Assembly: GCA_030762935.1 (NCBI GenBank)
Contig: CM060892.1
Span: forward strand, 89,455,827 to 89,519,826
Direction: 5' to 3'
DNA: 64,000 bases
Source of the DNA: Hymenopus coronatus
Lineage: Eukaryota; Arthropoda; Insecta; Mantodea; Hymenopodidae
Shown here: piece by piece, positions 35,089 through 46,345 of the stretch
Position numbering within the stretch: position 1 is the first letter of the stretch
Layout of the letters: every line of letters begins with the position of its first letter
Translations under genes and position numbers: made by a program
The notes under the pieces: model-generated
The model's database searches: none
The model's input: the letters and a program-made list of their open reading frames with translations, nothing else
Told to the model about the DNA's origin: nothing

Positions 35089-35959
35089 CCTGATGTGTTC
35101 CATTCACATGACCTTCTCTACATTTCTGCAACAAATTATTGTTAAGAATCTTATGCTTTCATCTACTTCATGCTAATCGAGAGCAAATTAGCAGAAATAG
35201 TCTTATTACTTACTTCCTTGTAAGTAGAAGCGAAATCAGGGAGTACCATAGGCTAAAGTGATAGTCAAACGCTATTTGCATTGTGGCTGAACTTCCTTTG
35301 TTTGCATGGACAGGAGTTGACAAATTCCTATGTGAGAAAAGTATGTTTTTTAAAGGTGAAATAAAAAACTAGGAACAACTAAAAAACAATCAACCCCACG
35401 AAAAAATGTATATAACATATATAGTGTGTTTTAGCGTGCCTAATTTTTTTGTGTGGTAGGTTTCTGTCTATCTTTTACGGATAGGCAGTTATGGAAAATT
35501 CCGTAAAATTCATCATACATAAAGTAGTCTTCAGAGCTTATTCCCAGAAAATTGAAGATATACGTTTTATTTTTCAAGTAAATTGTCTTTAATATACGAT
35601 ATTTTAATCAAAGTCGTTAGAGCCATTTTTGAAAAAATAAACATTTTCGAAAAAGGTTCCATGTAAAGGTTAGTTTGGTGTGGAGGGACTTTTCTCAAAG
35701 TCTTCGTGTGGCAACCCTAAAAGATACTAAACTAAAATACCAAGTTTGGTATTTTAACGACTTTTTGATTTTGAGTTATTGTGTTCACAGCCACAAGGAC
35801 ACACGGTCCTTTTTCTGAAAATGCTTTTTTTTTTTTTTTTTTTTTTATACAGGGGATCCTAAAAACATATGTTTTCGGTGAAATCTGGGTATCGAATTTT
35901 TGGGTGGAGTGCAATATCTTCTCTATACACTATGTACATAGTACGTATAGAGAAAGTAA
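35089..35959 (+). mobile_element. HF repeat, full copy 15
   Basis: Starts CCTGATGTGTTCCATTCACATGACC after an A-run. Keeps all blocks, including AATACCAAGTTTGGTATT and a T-run at 35827-35846. The hairpin CTCTATACACTATGTACATAGTACGTATAGAG is nearly perfect and ends AAAGTAA. Confidence 0.92.
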
Positions 35960-36879
35960 AACATGTTTCTTTACCGATGAGATTAAATCATTTACTTTAG
36001 GGAACTGATTTATTATTTACTACTCTACTCAATTATCATTAATTTCGCTTGGATTGAACCGTTATCTCCGATTTGTACCGTGAAAGACCAAAATTACAAT
36101 ACATTACTAATAGTTTTGCTTAGTTAAAGAGCTATGCAATTTTAAGAGATACTAATATGAAATGTTAACTTTCTATGTTTTAAATATACCTTATTGAAAA
36201 CTTTAATTGATTGGATTGCTATCATGTTAGTATGAACACTTAATTTAATTGCAATTGATAAATATTTTCAAGATATAAATTATTTCACAAATTTTAGTAT
36301 ACAAATGTTTTGCAACATATAAATTTTCCACAAAATTCCAAATTTGTATAATTCTTTTTAATTAGAGCTTTTAGCACAAAGAAAAACTTTAGGCGTTGAT
36401 ATTTCAATAACTTTTATTACTGAATTATAAGTTGTTAAAATCACAGAAAGTTTAATCTCTAACATAAATAATATTTTCATAAATAGCTACTTAAGTATAT
36501 TCTGTAAACTTTCATTGTGATTAAACAAAAAATCGCGAGTGAAAATGTAGTTTTGAGAAAACCGTTATTTTATTTAAATATAATGCTAGCAAATAGACGT
36601 GTTTTGTATGATCTTTAAATGCTTGTAGATCCTCAAGCAAGAGAGGAACAGTTGATTTTTTTATGGATGCCCAAAGATTCCTACAACCACTTACCAATAC
36701 AAAGCGAGACTGATTGCAGTAAATAGCTCACTTTAAAGCGAAGGAATTACTTTTGCCTCAAAAAAGCAAAATTAGGTCATAACTTTGAATGTAATGTGAA
36801 TAGGAACTGTAAAATAGCATTCATTGTGACAATAGTCAAATAATGTTAAAACTGTTACAGATAGACTTAATATAAAAAA
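35960..36879. other. No recognised feature
   Basis: About 0.9 kb of very AT-rich DNA. No gene or repeat recognised. Confidence 0.5.
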
Positions 36880-37672
36880 TCTTAGGTGCCATTCACATGG
36901 CTTTCTCTACCCGTTCTATAAACAAACTATTCTTAAATTCTTTTATTTACATCCTGCTAATCGATATAAGCATTAGCAAAACTGGTCTTACTACTAGATT
37001 CCTTGTAGGCAGAAGGGACATATGGCTAAAGCGATAGTCATGCGTTTAAAAGCTGGTCGGTATGTGAACAATTGAAGATCGGTTCGTTTTGCAAGGCTAG
37101 CAGAAAGAAAAGCGAGATAAAAGGAAAGGCTTGTGTAAAGTTAAACAGTTTAAACCTTCAACAACTTACAAGCAATATCTTTGAAACTGTCAACGGTACA
37201 ATAAAAATGCACTTGACATAAATTGTGTGTTTTAACGAGATAACATTTTATGCAGTGATTTTTCTCTGTTTCTTACGATTTACTGGTTACGCAAATTTCA
37301 GCAAAATTCAAAAATAAACAAGATATACATTTTGTTTGTGATGTAAATATCTATAATGTATGGTATTTTGATCAAAGTCGTTAGCCATTTGAGAAAATTA
37401 AAATATACAAACATTTGTCTATGTTAAGGACCGTTTAGATTGGGAGGATCTTCTTAAAAATTTTCCGTTTGCATATTTGGAAGATAAACTTTAATACCAA
37501 GTTTGGTATTTAGTGGTATTTTGATTTTCGACTATGCTGTCCACAGAAACACATAAGGATTGTTTCTAAAACTGCTTTTTTTTTTTACCTACGGGGCCTC
37601 AAAACATATCTCCGATGAAATCGAGGTATGGAATATTTGGGTGGAATACAATACTTTCTCTATATATTATTT
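36880..37672 (+). mobile_element. HF repeat, 3'-truncated copy 16
   Basis: Starts TCTTAGGTGCCATTCACATGGCTTTCTCTACCC. Keeps GCTGGTCGGTATGTG, AATACCAAGTTTGGTATT and TATCTCCGATGAAATCGAGGTATGG. It stops within the hairpin region (TACTTTCTCTATATATTAT). Confidence 0.78.
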
Positions 37673-38595
37673 GCTGTACCGTTTACATCTCTCTATAAGG
37701 ACAATGAGTTAGTACTTCCCCATGTAGTTGAAGCGGCTGGCTTTAAACATATAGCAGTCAGAAATTACGCCTGCGAAGTCACCAACGGCTACCTGTCATA
37801 CGTTCCTGGTTGTACTTTCAAGAATTACTACACTAATTCTACCTAAAGTGGATAGAGCGCACTGCTCTTACTTCTCTAAGCGGCTTTGCCTCTGGTGGTG
37901 AAGAATCGTCTCTCAGCAGGGTTTATAAGGACGGTTCAGAGACATTGTGAGTTCCAGTTGTTCATCGCATGGAAGACGACATAGTGAGTGTATCGAGGGG
38001 AACAGCAGACCAGTGTCATCTTTTATGACAGGTAATATTTTGGATATACACATTTTGGAGAATAAAATTCTCGTTTTAGCTATTCTAAATTCTTTCTTCT
38101 GCTTTGTTACCTGCTCACTAACTTTAGAATTAAAATTTTGGTTAAATGGAACGAGGTACCACAAAAAAAAGAAAACTTTATAGGTTCACTTCCAATTATG
38201 AAGTGTATTTAACAAAAGAGATAATATACATGTATATATAATAATATAATTCTAATAGTGAAATAAACAGTGGAATGAAATCATTTAAGCTTCTTTGATG
38301 TGGAAATTTAGAAATCTTGAGTTATTAGCAACCTCAAACAATCCCACCTTTCTAGAAAACAAAACAAAAATAATAAAACCCAGTATAATGCATAGTAATG
38401 TAGAGAAAGCAAAAATAGGTACATATTTGAACATATGATATCTATTAATAAGATAACGATAAAAAGGTGAAATTCTACCAACTGCCAAAGGAAAAAATGT
38501 TGCAACTGTAATGCAAGGTACTTCATTTGTCCCAGTATTATAGTGTTTGAAAGAGACTAACGAGTGAGGGTCTGTTTGAAGAAACACATGCTTTT
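37673..38595. other. No recognised feature; unassigned 72-codon frame
   Basis: The open frame at 37628-37846 starts inside the HF copy and runs on with VLPHVVEAAGFKHIAVRNYA. The stretch 37690-38030 is less AT-rich than its surroundings and could be an unrecognised repeat or exon remnant. There is no support for function. Confidence 0.4.
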
Positions 38596-39478
38596 TTACT
38601 TTCTGTACATAGCACATGGTACATAGGTAGAGAAAGTATTGCACTCCACCCAAAACTTCAATACAAGGATTTCACCGGAAATACACGTTTTAGGGTCCCC
38701 TGTATCAGAAAATACTTTTTTTGCTTAGTACATACTTAGAGAAGGTATTCCACCTCACCTAAAAATTCAATGCAGAGATTTCATTGGAAATGCGTTGATC
38801 CCTGTATACAAAAAATAAGTATTTTAGATGCTTTTGTGTGTGTGTGTGTCTGTGCTTCGTGAACACATTAACTCAAAACTCGGTATGTTAAGATTAGAAT
38901 CTTCCAAGGATGCGACACGAAGATTTTTGAGGAAAAACCTCACCCCAAACTACCCTTTAAATGGAAAAAACAAAATCGAAAATATTGATTTTCTCAAAAA
39001 TAGCTCCTACAATGATTAAAATACCATATATTAAATGACAAATAAAATGTATGTTTTAAATTATATGGAAATAGCCTCTGAAGAGCTCTTTATTGTGCAT
39101 GAATTTTGTATAACTGGTAAACAGAAAAAGAACCAAAATTTACTATACAAAAATTTAGATCTCGTTAAAGCATACATATACATTTTTTACGTGGAATTCA
39201 CCACTTTGAGATATTTCTTGTTATTTGCTTCAGTTTTAAAATATTAAACTTTTCTCATTTGTTAACTACTGGCAATGGAAAGAAGCGGATTTCAAGTACA
39301 TGGCAACCCGCTTTTAAAAGAGTTTACCATTTCTAGGTATTCCCTATTTCCCTTCTGCTTACAATAAAGCAAGTAGTAACCATTTATGCTAATGTTTATC
39401 TCGATTTACGTGAAGTAGGTAGAAGATTTTTAACAATTTGTTACAGAGATGTAGAGAATGTGAATGGAACGCATCAGA
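38596..39478 (-). mobile_element. HF repeat with two successive hairpin tails (copy 17)
   Basis: A first tail (38596-38725: TTACTTTCTGTACATAGCACATGG, CACCGGAAATACACG) is followed by a second, partial tail (from TTGCTTAGTACATACTTAGAGAAGG). After that come a short GT run at 38835-38850 and a single body ending GTGAATGGAACGCATCAGA. The tail segment is duplicated relative to normal copies. Confidence 0.78.
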
Positions 39479-40335
39479 TTGTTCATATACCTTCTGCTAT
39501 TATTATTTAACAACGCTTGTCTTTATCAAAGATTTACAATTGATTACATAATATTAACTTTATTTTCATTATAAAACTATTCTTTTATATCGTACTGATG
39601 TTTCATTGTATCTAACAGTTAACTGTTTTAAAACTCACATTTTAGTCACTAGTTAATGAACTACGGACCAGTCAATAGTCTAATTTCGTTATAAAGAATA
39701 CATAGAATGTCACCAAGTTAATTTTTACAACTTGAAAGACGTAATATAGGCACTAAATTAGGATCTGTAACACGCAAACACTTTTGATTCACATAATTAA
39801 TGTCTACTTATAGTTTAACTAGTTGTTAAAAACAAATCAGGTTCCTCTAACCAGCTACACGGTATTTGGTATTCTTTAACACATTACATTATGTTGAGGG
39901 GAAGAAACTGAAGGTTAACAATACTACGAGCCTAAACTCTAAAGTTGCTGCTAGTAATATTACTACTATTATCTAAAATGGGTGTAATTTTAACTCTTCT
40001 TGATATTAAAGATCACTTGTAATGATCTTATTAAGCAAAAAAACTGCAAGGTTAAAATTGGATAGGCAGAATAAAAACTGATTAAAAAATAATCTGTTTT
40101 CTTAACCGAAAAATAAAAACAAAAGAAACTTAAAACTGGTGCAAAAATGGCTTATTTACAGCAGCATTTACTGCGCATATCTCTAAGAAATATAGCAAAA
40201 TGTGCATAAAGCAAATAACAAATGAAACTGAAGACTAATAATAATCAACAATTGTAAATGAATAATGTAAAGAAACACCATTGTGTATATGTCTTTGCCT
40301 TAGTTGTTTTGCAATATATGAATATAAATAAAACA
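39479..40335. other. No recognised feature
   Basis: AT-rich DNA, nothing recognised. Confidence 0.5.
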
Positions 40336-41612
40336 GGGAATGTCCGGAAAGTAAGTAGCGGTTTTGAAGAAGGCATAAAATGTTTGTTTACACAACATTC
40401 ATTAGAACACAAATTAGATTTCCTTAACATATTTTTCGACGTAGTCGTCACCATTGTTCAGGCATTTTCTTCGTGGATAATCAACTTCTGAATGCACTAT
40501 TCAAAGGAAGATGCCGCCAGTGAAGACTGCCACTGCTGAAAACCGTGTTTTGCGTTGTAATGCTGTCAAGGCGCCTTCCTCAGAACTCACGCTTCAGGTT
40601 CAAGAACAAATGGTAGTCAGAAGGCGCAAGATCGGAGCTGTATGGCGGGTGGTTGAACTGCTACCAACTGACTTGTTGAATACGGTTTTGTGCGACACCA
40701 GCAGCATGGGAACGCGCGTTGTCATAAAACAAAACAAAAAAATCCCTTGACTGAGCATTCCACGCCGTTTGTTTTGAATTGCGTGCCGAAGGTTCCTCAA
40801 TATTGAACAGTATCACACCGCATTGATGGTTGGTTACCTCTCTCAGAAGGAACTGAACAAGCAGAATGCCCCTCCAGAACACAGTACACTTGATTTTTCG
40901 TGCTGACAATGTTGTTCTGAAGTTTAGTCGCTTGGGGATCATCTGTGTCTCCATTCCATCGACTGTTGTTTTGCTTCTGGAGTGACATGATATCCAAGTT
41001 CCGTCATCGGTCATTATTCTGCTTGAGAATTCATCTCCCTCATCACTGTATCCCGTAAGAAATACAAAGCACTATCCAGTAGCTTCGTTTGTAATAATCT
41101 TCGAAACCCAACGGGAATACAGTTTAAAATAATTTAAGCGTTTTATGTCAATCCCATGCAAAACAGTTTTTGAAACAGGTGGCAACACATCACGAAACAT
41201 TCTTAATGTGAAACGTCTGTTTTCATGAATTGCCTCATTCCTTGTTCAACCAAACCATCAATGACAACAGCAGAAGGCCGCCCACTCTGTATTTTGTCAT
41301 GAGCATTGGATAGTCCATCTCTGAATTGCCTAGCCCATCTTCTCACCATTCCATCTTTCATTACACCTTTAACGTAAACCTTTACAGATGAATTTCAGAT
41401 TGTTTAACATTCCTTGCGTTCAAAATCCGTATTACGGAACGCACCTCTCAATTGAGTGGATTACTAACTACCAAAAACACAACACGATCCAGCTTTAATG
41501 ACGTTAGCGGACAGATTTTACAACCAGAAAAACGAGTGCGCATGCTTGGAACTTCAATACTAGCGTTGCGGTGGTGGTAGAACTAGTTGTACTTACTTTC
41601 CGGATACACCTT
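40336..41612 (-). mobile_element. Decayed mariner transposon
   Basis: About 1.28 kb, the usual mariner length. The ends carry inverted copies of TCCGGAAAGTAAGTA: TGTCCGGAAAGTAAGTAGC at 40341-40359 and GTACTTACTTTCCGGATAC at 41589-41607. Similar TCCGGAAAGTAAGT ends are known from arthropod mariners. The interior is a broken mariner transposase on the minus strand. A flanking TA lies near 41612; the left duplication is unclear. Confidence 0.85.
40400..41470 (-). pseudogene. Mariner transposase pseudogene
   Basis: Mariner landmarks appear in order on the minus strand. First MVRRWARQFRDGLS...SGRP near 41260-41330 (N-terminal DNA-binding part), then SRWVSKI near 41100 and TDDGTWIS near 41000 (first catalytic Asp region). 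AIQNKRRGMLSQGI lies near 40750, FYDNARSHAAG near 40690-40720 (second Asp) and CLNNGDDYVEK near 40440-40480 (C-terminal end). At least two frame changes and several stops separate these, so no active enzyme is made. Open frames on the plus strand here are shadows. Confidence 0.85.
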
Positions 41613-43014
41613 ATAGCTTAAGAAGGGCTTAGGTGCGCACATTTATTAAAAAAAAAATTGTCTTAACAACATAGTGAAGTTTCTTAGGAACAATACTTTT
41701 ATCGTTTGTTAATTGTTAACTTTTAATTCAATTCAGAAACATAAGTCATTTTTACACATTTAAATGACATATGAAATCATGTTCTATTTAGTCGGTCTCA
41801 TTGTTTTAGACAGAAATAACGCTAGTCAGGCTTTTCATCCAGATTTTAAGGGTATAATGTTTTTAAATATATAATTTATCAGTGTTGTTTTCATTTTTAA
41901 TTTTCATATTATTGAAGGTGCTGTCATTCGAAGGGATTTCATCAATGGAATGCTATTTCATACTTTTCACATAACAATTAATTTAATAGTAATGCTGTCA
42001 AATGAATCGGTATATCAAAAAGGCGCTTTCCAGTAAATGAAACAGGACAGTGGATGATATTTTCAAGCTGCATGAATAATGTCTCAAGAGAAAGAAGTTA
42101 TATAGTGTTATGAAAATTTATTCAAGTGGCCAAATATGACAAATAAATTGCACAAAATTTGATAGTCTCCATATAATTTGTATTAATATTTAATACTTTT
42201 TGTAGATCATCTGTTACACAGTTCAATGAAGAGATACACAAGTGGTAACTGGAATAAATGACGAACTCTGGAAAGAGACCATTTAATTTTAAAAAAATAT
42301 CCATACAACATTTTCACTATTTAATATTTTTGTAGCTCATCTGATTAAAATATAGCAATAATGGTTTGTAATTATTTAAAAACTCTCATTTTCTTGCAGA
42401 TAAAAGCAAATGATAAAGCTAGTGGCTGAAAAGTGTTTTATTTAAAAAAACAACAATTTTAATTAAAATAAAGAGCAATTTATATATACACATATATAAT
42501 AGTGTCTATTTGCAATGCTGGATCAATTCGAGATGTGGTGTAAAAGCTTAAAAAACTGTAATGGTAATCTCAGTAATGCTCTGTGTGTAATAAAGTTTTT
42601 TGTCTCCCCTGAAAACTTTGTGTTCCTTGCCTTATGTTTTTTCTGAAATGAGATATTAAAATAAGTAATAACGCTAATTTGAATTTGCAAAGCTATTCAA
42701 AATCTAAAGAATAACAAGATACTTACAGACTGGTGTGAAGTAAAACCTCAGTGAGGCAAAAAAGATCTTTCTTGCGTTCTTAAATGCATGATAAACAATA
42801 ATTTATCATGTGCGATGTATTCCTTAAAATGCATATTTCAACTACTTTTCATTGACTTATTTAGCAATATGTTAATTACAATAGCAACATTAATTAATCT
42901 ATGATGCTTGTATTTATCTAACATATTGTATGTTTCAACACATTTTCGTCAATCAACAAACACGGATATTCTTCGATTTCTACCTACTGTAGCTTGTATT
43001 CACAATCTATATAA
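41613..43014. other. No recognised feature
   Basis: About 1.4 kb of very AT-rich DNA. No gene, RNA or repeat recognised. Confidence 0.5.
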
Positions 43015-43343
43015 TAGATAGAAATGATACTATATTCCATTTAAAATGTTGATATCGATATTTCATCGGAAATACATATTTTGAGATTAATTAAAGAAAA
43101 CTTTTTTGTGTGTGTATGTGATAGACTAACAAAAAATGTGTATCTCGTTAAGACACACCATTTACGTTTTAAAAATGTTTGTTGTGGAAATGTTTGTTTT
43201 ATTGGTTTCAATTTTAAAATACTTTTACGTTTCTCAAACAGGAAGCTGTCATTCGTTTTTCATTTGTTCTCTTGGCCATGAAAAGAGAATCGATTGTCGA
43301 TCTTTAGCGACACTTTTTAAAAGATTTACCTATCGTTTGAGAC
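43015..43343 (-). mobile_element. HF repeat fragment, left of a 1-kb insert
   Basis: A decayed and internally deleted copy: TCGATATTTCATCGGAAATACATATTTTGAG, GTGTGTATGTGATAG, TGTATCTCGTTAAGACACACC, CTCAAACAGGAAGC and AAAAGATTTACCTATCGTTTGAGAC. The end of the same copy is at 44375-44540. Confidence 0.6.
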
Positions 43344-44374
43344 CGTTAATTAACCTCATCGTAATAATGAAAATCATTTTATTAATTATCTAGATGTATA
43401 TAAGTAAAGAAAGTTAACATTTATTACATTGTATACATAGGAACCAAGAAGTCAGTTGTTGACCTGAAAGTTACAGAGAATCCTGACGCCAGACTGGAGA
43501 GAGGGGTGAGAAGTTGCCTCTTTTGTGTAAGTCACGTACGATTTCCTTATACAGGGGCAGTCCAGTTTAAAACCCACGAGAGGATTTCTGCTTTATATTC
43601 GTAGTATCACGTGGTTATTATAACGTAGTCTGGGAGATTCGCAATGGTTTTTGGGCCACGATGGTGACATTTTGGCGGATTTTCTAACCAATCAGGAAGA
43701 AGACACTATGACACCGTTTTTAGTATAAAAGAAGTATGGTTCGCCACATCGTGGTCGCTTTTGCTAAGAATTTGCCCGTGAGAGGCAACGTCGTTCGTTC
43801 GTCAAGAATTTCTCCACGAGATGCTGTAGGTCGTCGTTTTGTGAAAAAACTCTGTTCGCGAAGTAATGACGTGCAACTGTAAAACTCTGTCCGCAAAGTA
43901 GGATTGTTATGAGAAGAAACTGTTAGTGAATTAAAGTAACGTCGCTCACCTATTTAATAATCGGCTCGTGATTACTTGAGAGTGAATTGTGCCATGTACT
44001 CAACTTAGAAACAATGTAACTGAGAGTACGTGTGAGTGAGTGGTAAGAGTACCAGTCAGCAGAATAACAGTGTACAGCAAGGTGCTTGTCTTGGAATCTC
44101 CTTATTGAATAAATAACAGTAAAAGTTCACAAGTGTTTTCTTCACAATTAAAAGTTCACTCCTACAACTCCTCCCAGTTGCCAAATCCACGCCAAAGAGT
44201 GTCAGTGATCATGCAAGACTGAGCAACGCTGTGGCAACCCATTCAAGAAGAGCGTCAGTACTAGGTACGTGAGTGCAGTAGAGGTGATTGGAAGTGACAC
44301 TTAGGTACGCCGCACATAAGCTCCCACGTTGAGGCGTAAAACCCAACAACGAATAGAAGAAAATTCTCGTTACA
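43344..44374 (+). mobile_element. 1.03-kb promoter-bearing insert, possibly LTR-type
   Basis: An insert in an HF copy, flanked by CGTTTGAGAC (43334-43343) and CGTTTTAGAC (44375-44384). This is a 10-bp duplication with one mismatch, at the same place in the HF consensus. Inside are a CCAAT box (ACCAATCAGG at about 43689-43698), a TATA box (AGTATAAAAG at about 43721-43730) and an AATAAA at about 44108-44113. The segment from TGTTGACC (43457) to CCTACA (44166) would make a 710-bp LTR, but its ends are not proven, and a 10-bp duplication is long for an LTR element. It has no coding sequence. Confidence 0.45.
43685..43735 (+). promoter_or_regulatory. CCAAT + TATA core promoter
   Basis: ACCAATCAGG is followed about 30 bp later by GTATAAAAGAAG, giving start-site sequence near 43755-43765. 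It lies inside the 1.03-kb insert, so it most likely belongs to a mobile element. Activity is unknown. Confidence 0.45.
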
Positions 44375-44540
44375 CGTTTTAGACTAGTGCATCTCCTTAT
44401 TTCCCTCCTAATACCATTTTTACTAATGTTTATCTGTATTACTATGATGTAGATAACAGAATGATATTTTGTAAGAATAGCTTGTTTACAGAGCAGGTAG
44501 AGAAAGCCACGTGAATTAAACATATCAGATGTTTTTAAAA
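44375..44540 (-). mobile_element. HF repeat 5'-end fragment, right of the 1-kb insert
   Basis: CTCCTTATTTCCCTCC, ACTAATGTTTATCTGTATTAC and AGAGCAGGTAGAGAAAGCCACGTGAATTAAACATATCAGA. It completes the copy begun at 43015. Confidence 0.65.
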
Positions 44541-46345
44541 CATGCAAAAATAATTTTAACAAAATTGCTTAAAATGGAGCAGCTACATTGTATATAATCA
44601 GAAGGTAGTTTTTATCTTTGATACGCACATAAAATGTCTTATTTATAGCGCTGAATTTGACAACTGACATTAGCTGTCTTGCAATCTTCGCTTTGAAACC
44701 GGATTCAGTTGTCAGATGGTTTAGGGACAATCTAATTTATCTTAATGTCTGTCTGCCTGTCTATACATACAGTTTATAAGCTTCTACACTTTTGCATCAA
44801 TTTCGACCCAACATGGCACATATTTTTTGACACAAGTCAAATATTACTATCGTCGTAATTGTGTCCCATTTCACAGGATTAATTATTTCACTTCATGTAA
44901 TGCATACAAAAGCAAAACCATCTATATCTCCCTTAATTATCATAGTATTTCGTAAATTGTCAATATCAGAAAAACAATTACTATTTACTACTTCACAACA
45001 TCAAAAAATAAAGTAATAGCGAGTTCCATATTAATAATTAATCTACTCTTACTATCTGATGACACATGCTATCAAACTGTATATTAGACAGTAATAGCGG
45101 CAAGTATAAAAATAGGCAAAATACCACTACTACTTTTCTTCTTTGCCATCTTATGTATTTTCACAATGTTATATATTGTACATAGGTATAACATAACACA
45201 AAAGGAAGCAACGTAATCACATGTACTAGAAAAGTTATATGGAGTCAAACATTGCTAATAGAGTAATAAAAAGTAGATATGTATCAACATCCACATATTC
45301 TATAATAGTACCTAATCCTGTGTCGGACACTCACTAACCATTATTATTTGTAATAACTAACTTTTGTAACGGCGGATTTCATTCTCTATGGGAAATCTGT
45401 GTTTTTATTAACAGTAAAACAAGCCTAATGATATGTAAAAATGATAAATGGGCATGGATAACAATAGCATCAAACCAGACGAAGTACCACTTCTTCCTCC
45501 TCTCGTTCTTTTAGGTGCTCATTTCTTGTTTTCGTTCTTCTGTTTTATTGATGGTTTTATGCATGTTGGTTACTGAGAATAAACAAGAATATATTGACGT
45601 TACTTAAATTGGTACAATTTTCCCAACCTAGATTTTCTGTAAATAGCGACAAGTCATTCCATATATAACCAGGTGAAAACCACATCTACATCCACAAGAA
45701 ACCATCACAACTGTGATATTTGTGGTTGTTCAACCACGCTTTTGTACATTATTTTCTCAGTTAATTTTCCTTCTTTATAGTCTCTTGAGTTTAAATTATC
45801 TATTTATTTAAGAGTGGTTTTTAATAAATTTATAAATTCATCCGAAGAAACCCAGACTATTGAACAAGTGTAATCTAAGGCTACATGGGGTAAAGAATAA
45901 AATTTCACCTATTAACGTATAAAATACGATTTACAACATAAAAATAGGACAAAGTGCATCAAATACTGTCCAGAAATGTTTCAGAAAAGTCATGATGGCA
46001 AAATAAAAGGAGTATTTTTAAAAATTTTAAATGTATTTGTACTATCAAAAGTTAAAATAGAAAATATAGAGCTTTGTCCATTATAATATAGCATTTAAAT
46101 ACTGCGAATGTATAAAGAAATATTCTGTCGCCATTAGATTTCGAGGAACAGTAGTGTAGCTACGGGTATTGACACGTTGCAAACTCTATTGGGCCAATAC
46201 ATGCTGCAGGAAGAAGCTGGAGTTCAGTTTCTATTTTCAGAGAGAGATTATTGAGTTTTCCTAAAGCCTGGAGCTTAACAACGGCGTTTAGCAGAAATGA
46301 GGATTTCCGTAGAGATTTACCAAACTTTACAACCTTATTCGTTCT
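44541..46345. other. No recognised feature
   Basis: About 1.8 kb of AT-rich DNA. No gene, RNA or repeat recognised. Confidence 0.5.

Noticed and set aside
40511..40750. Plus-strand frame over the mariner
   Set aside because: Shadow of the minus-strand transposase pseudogene.
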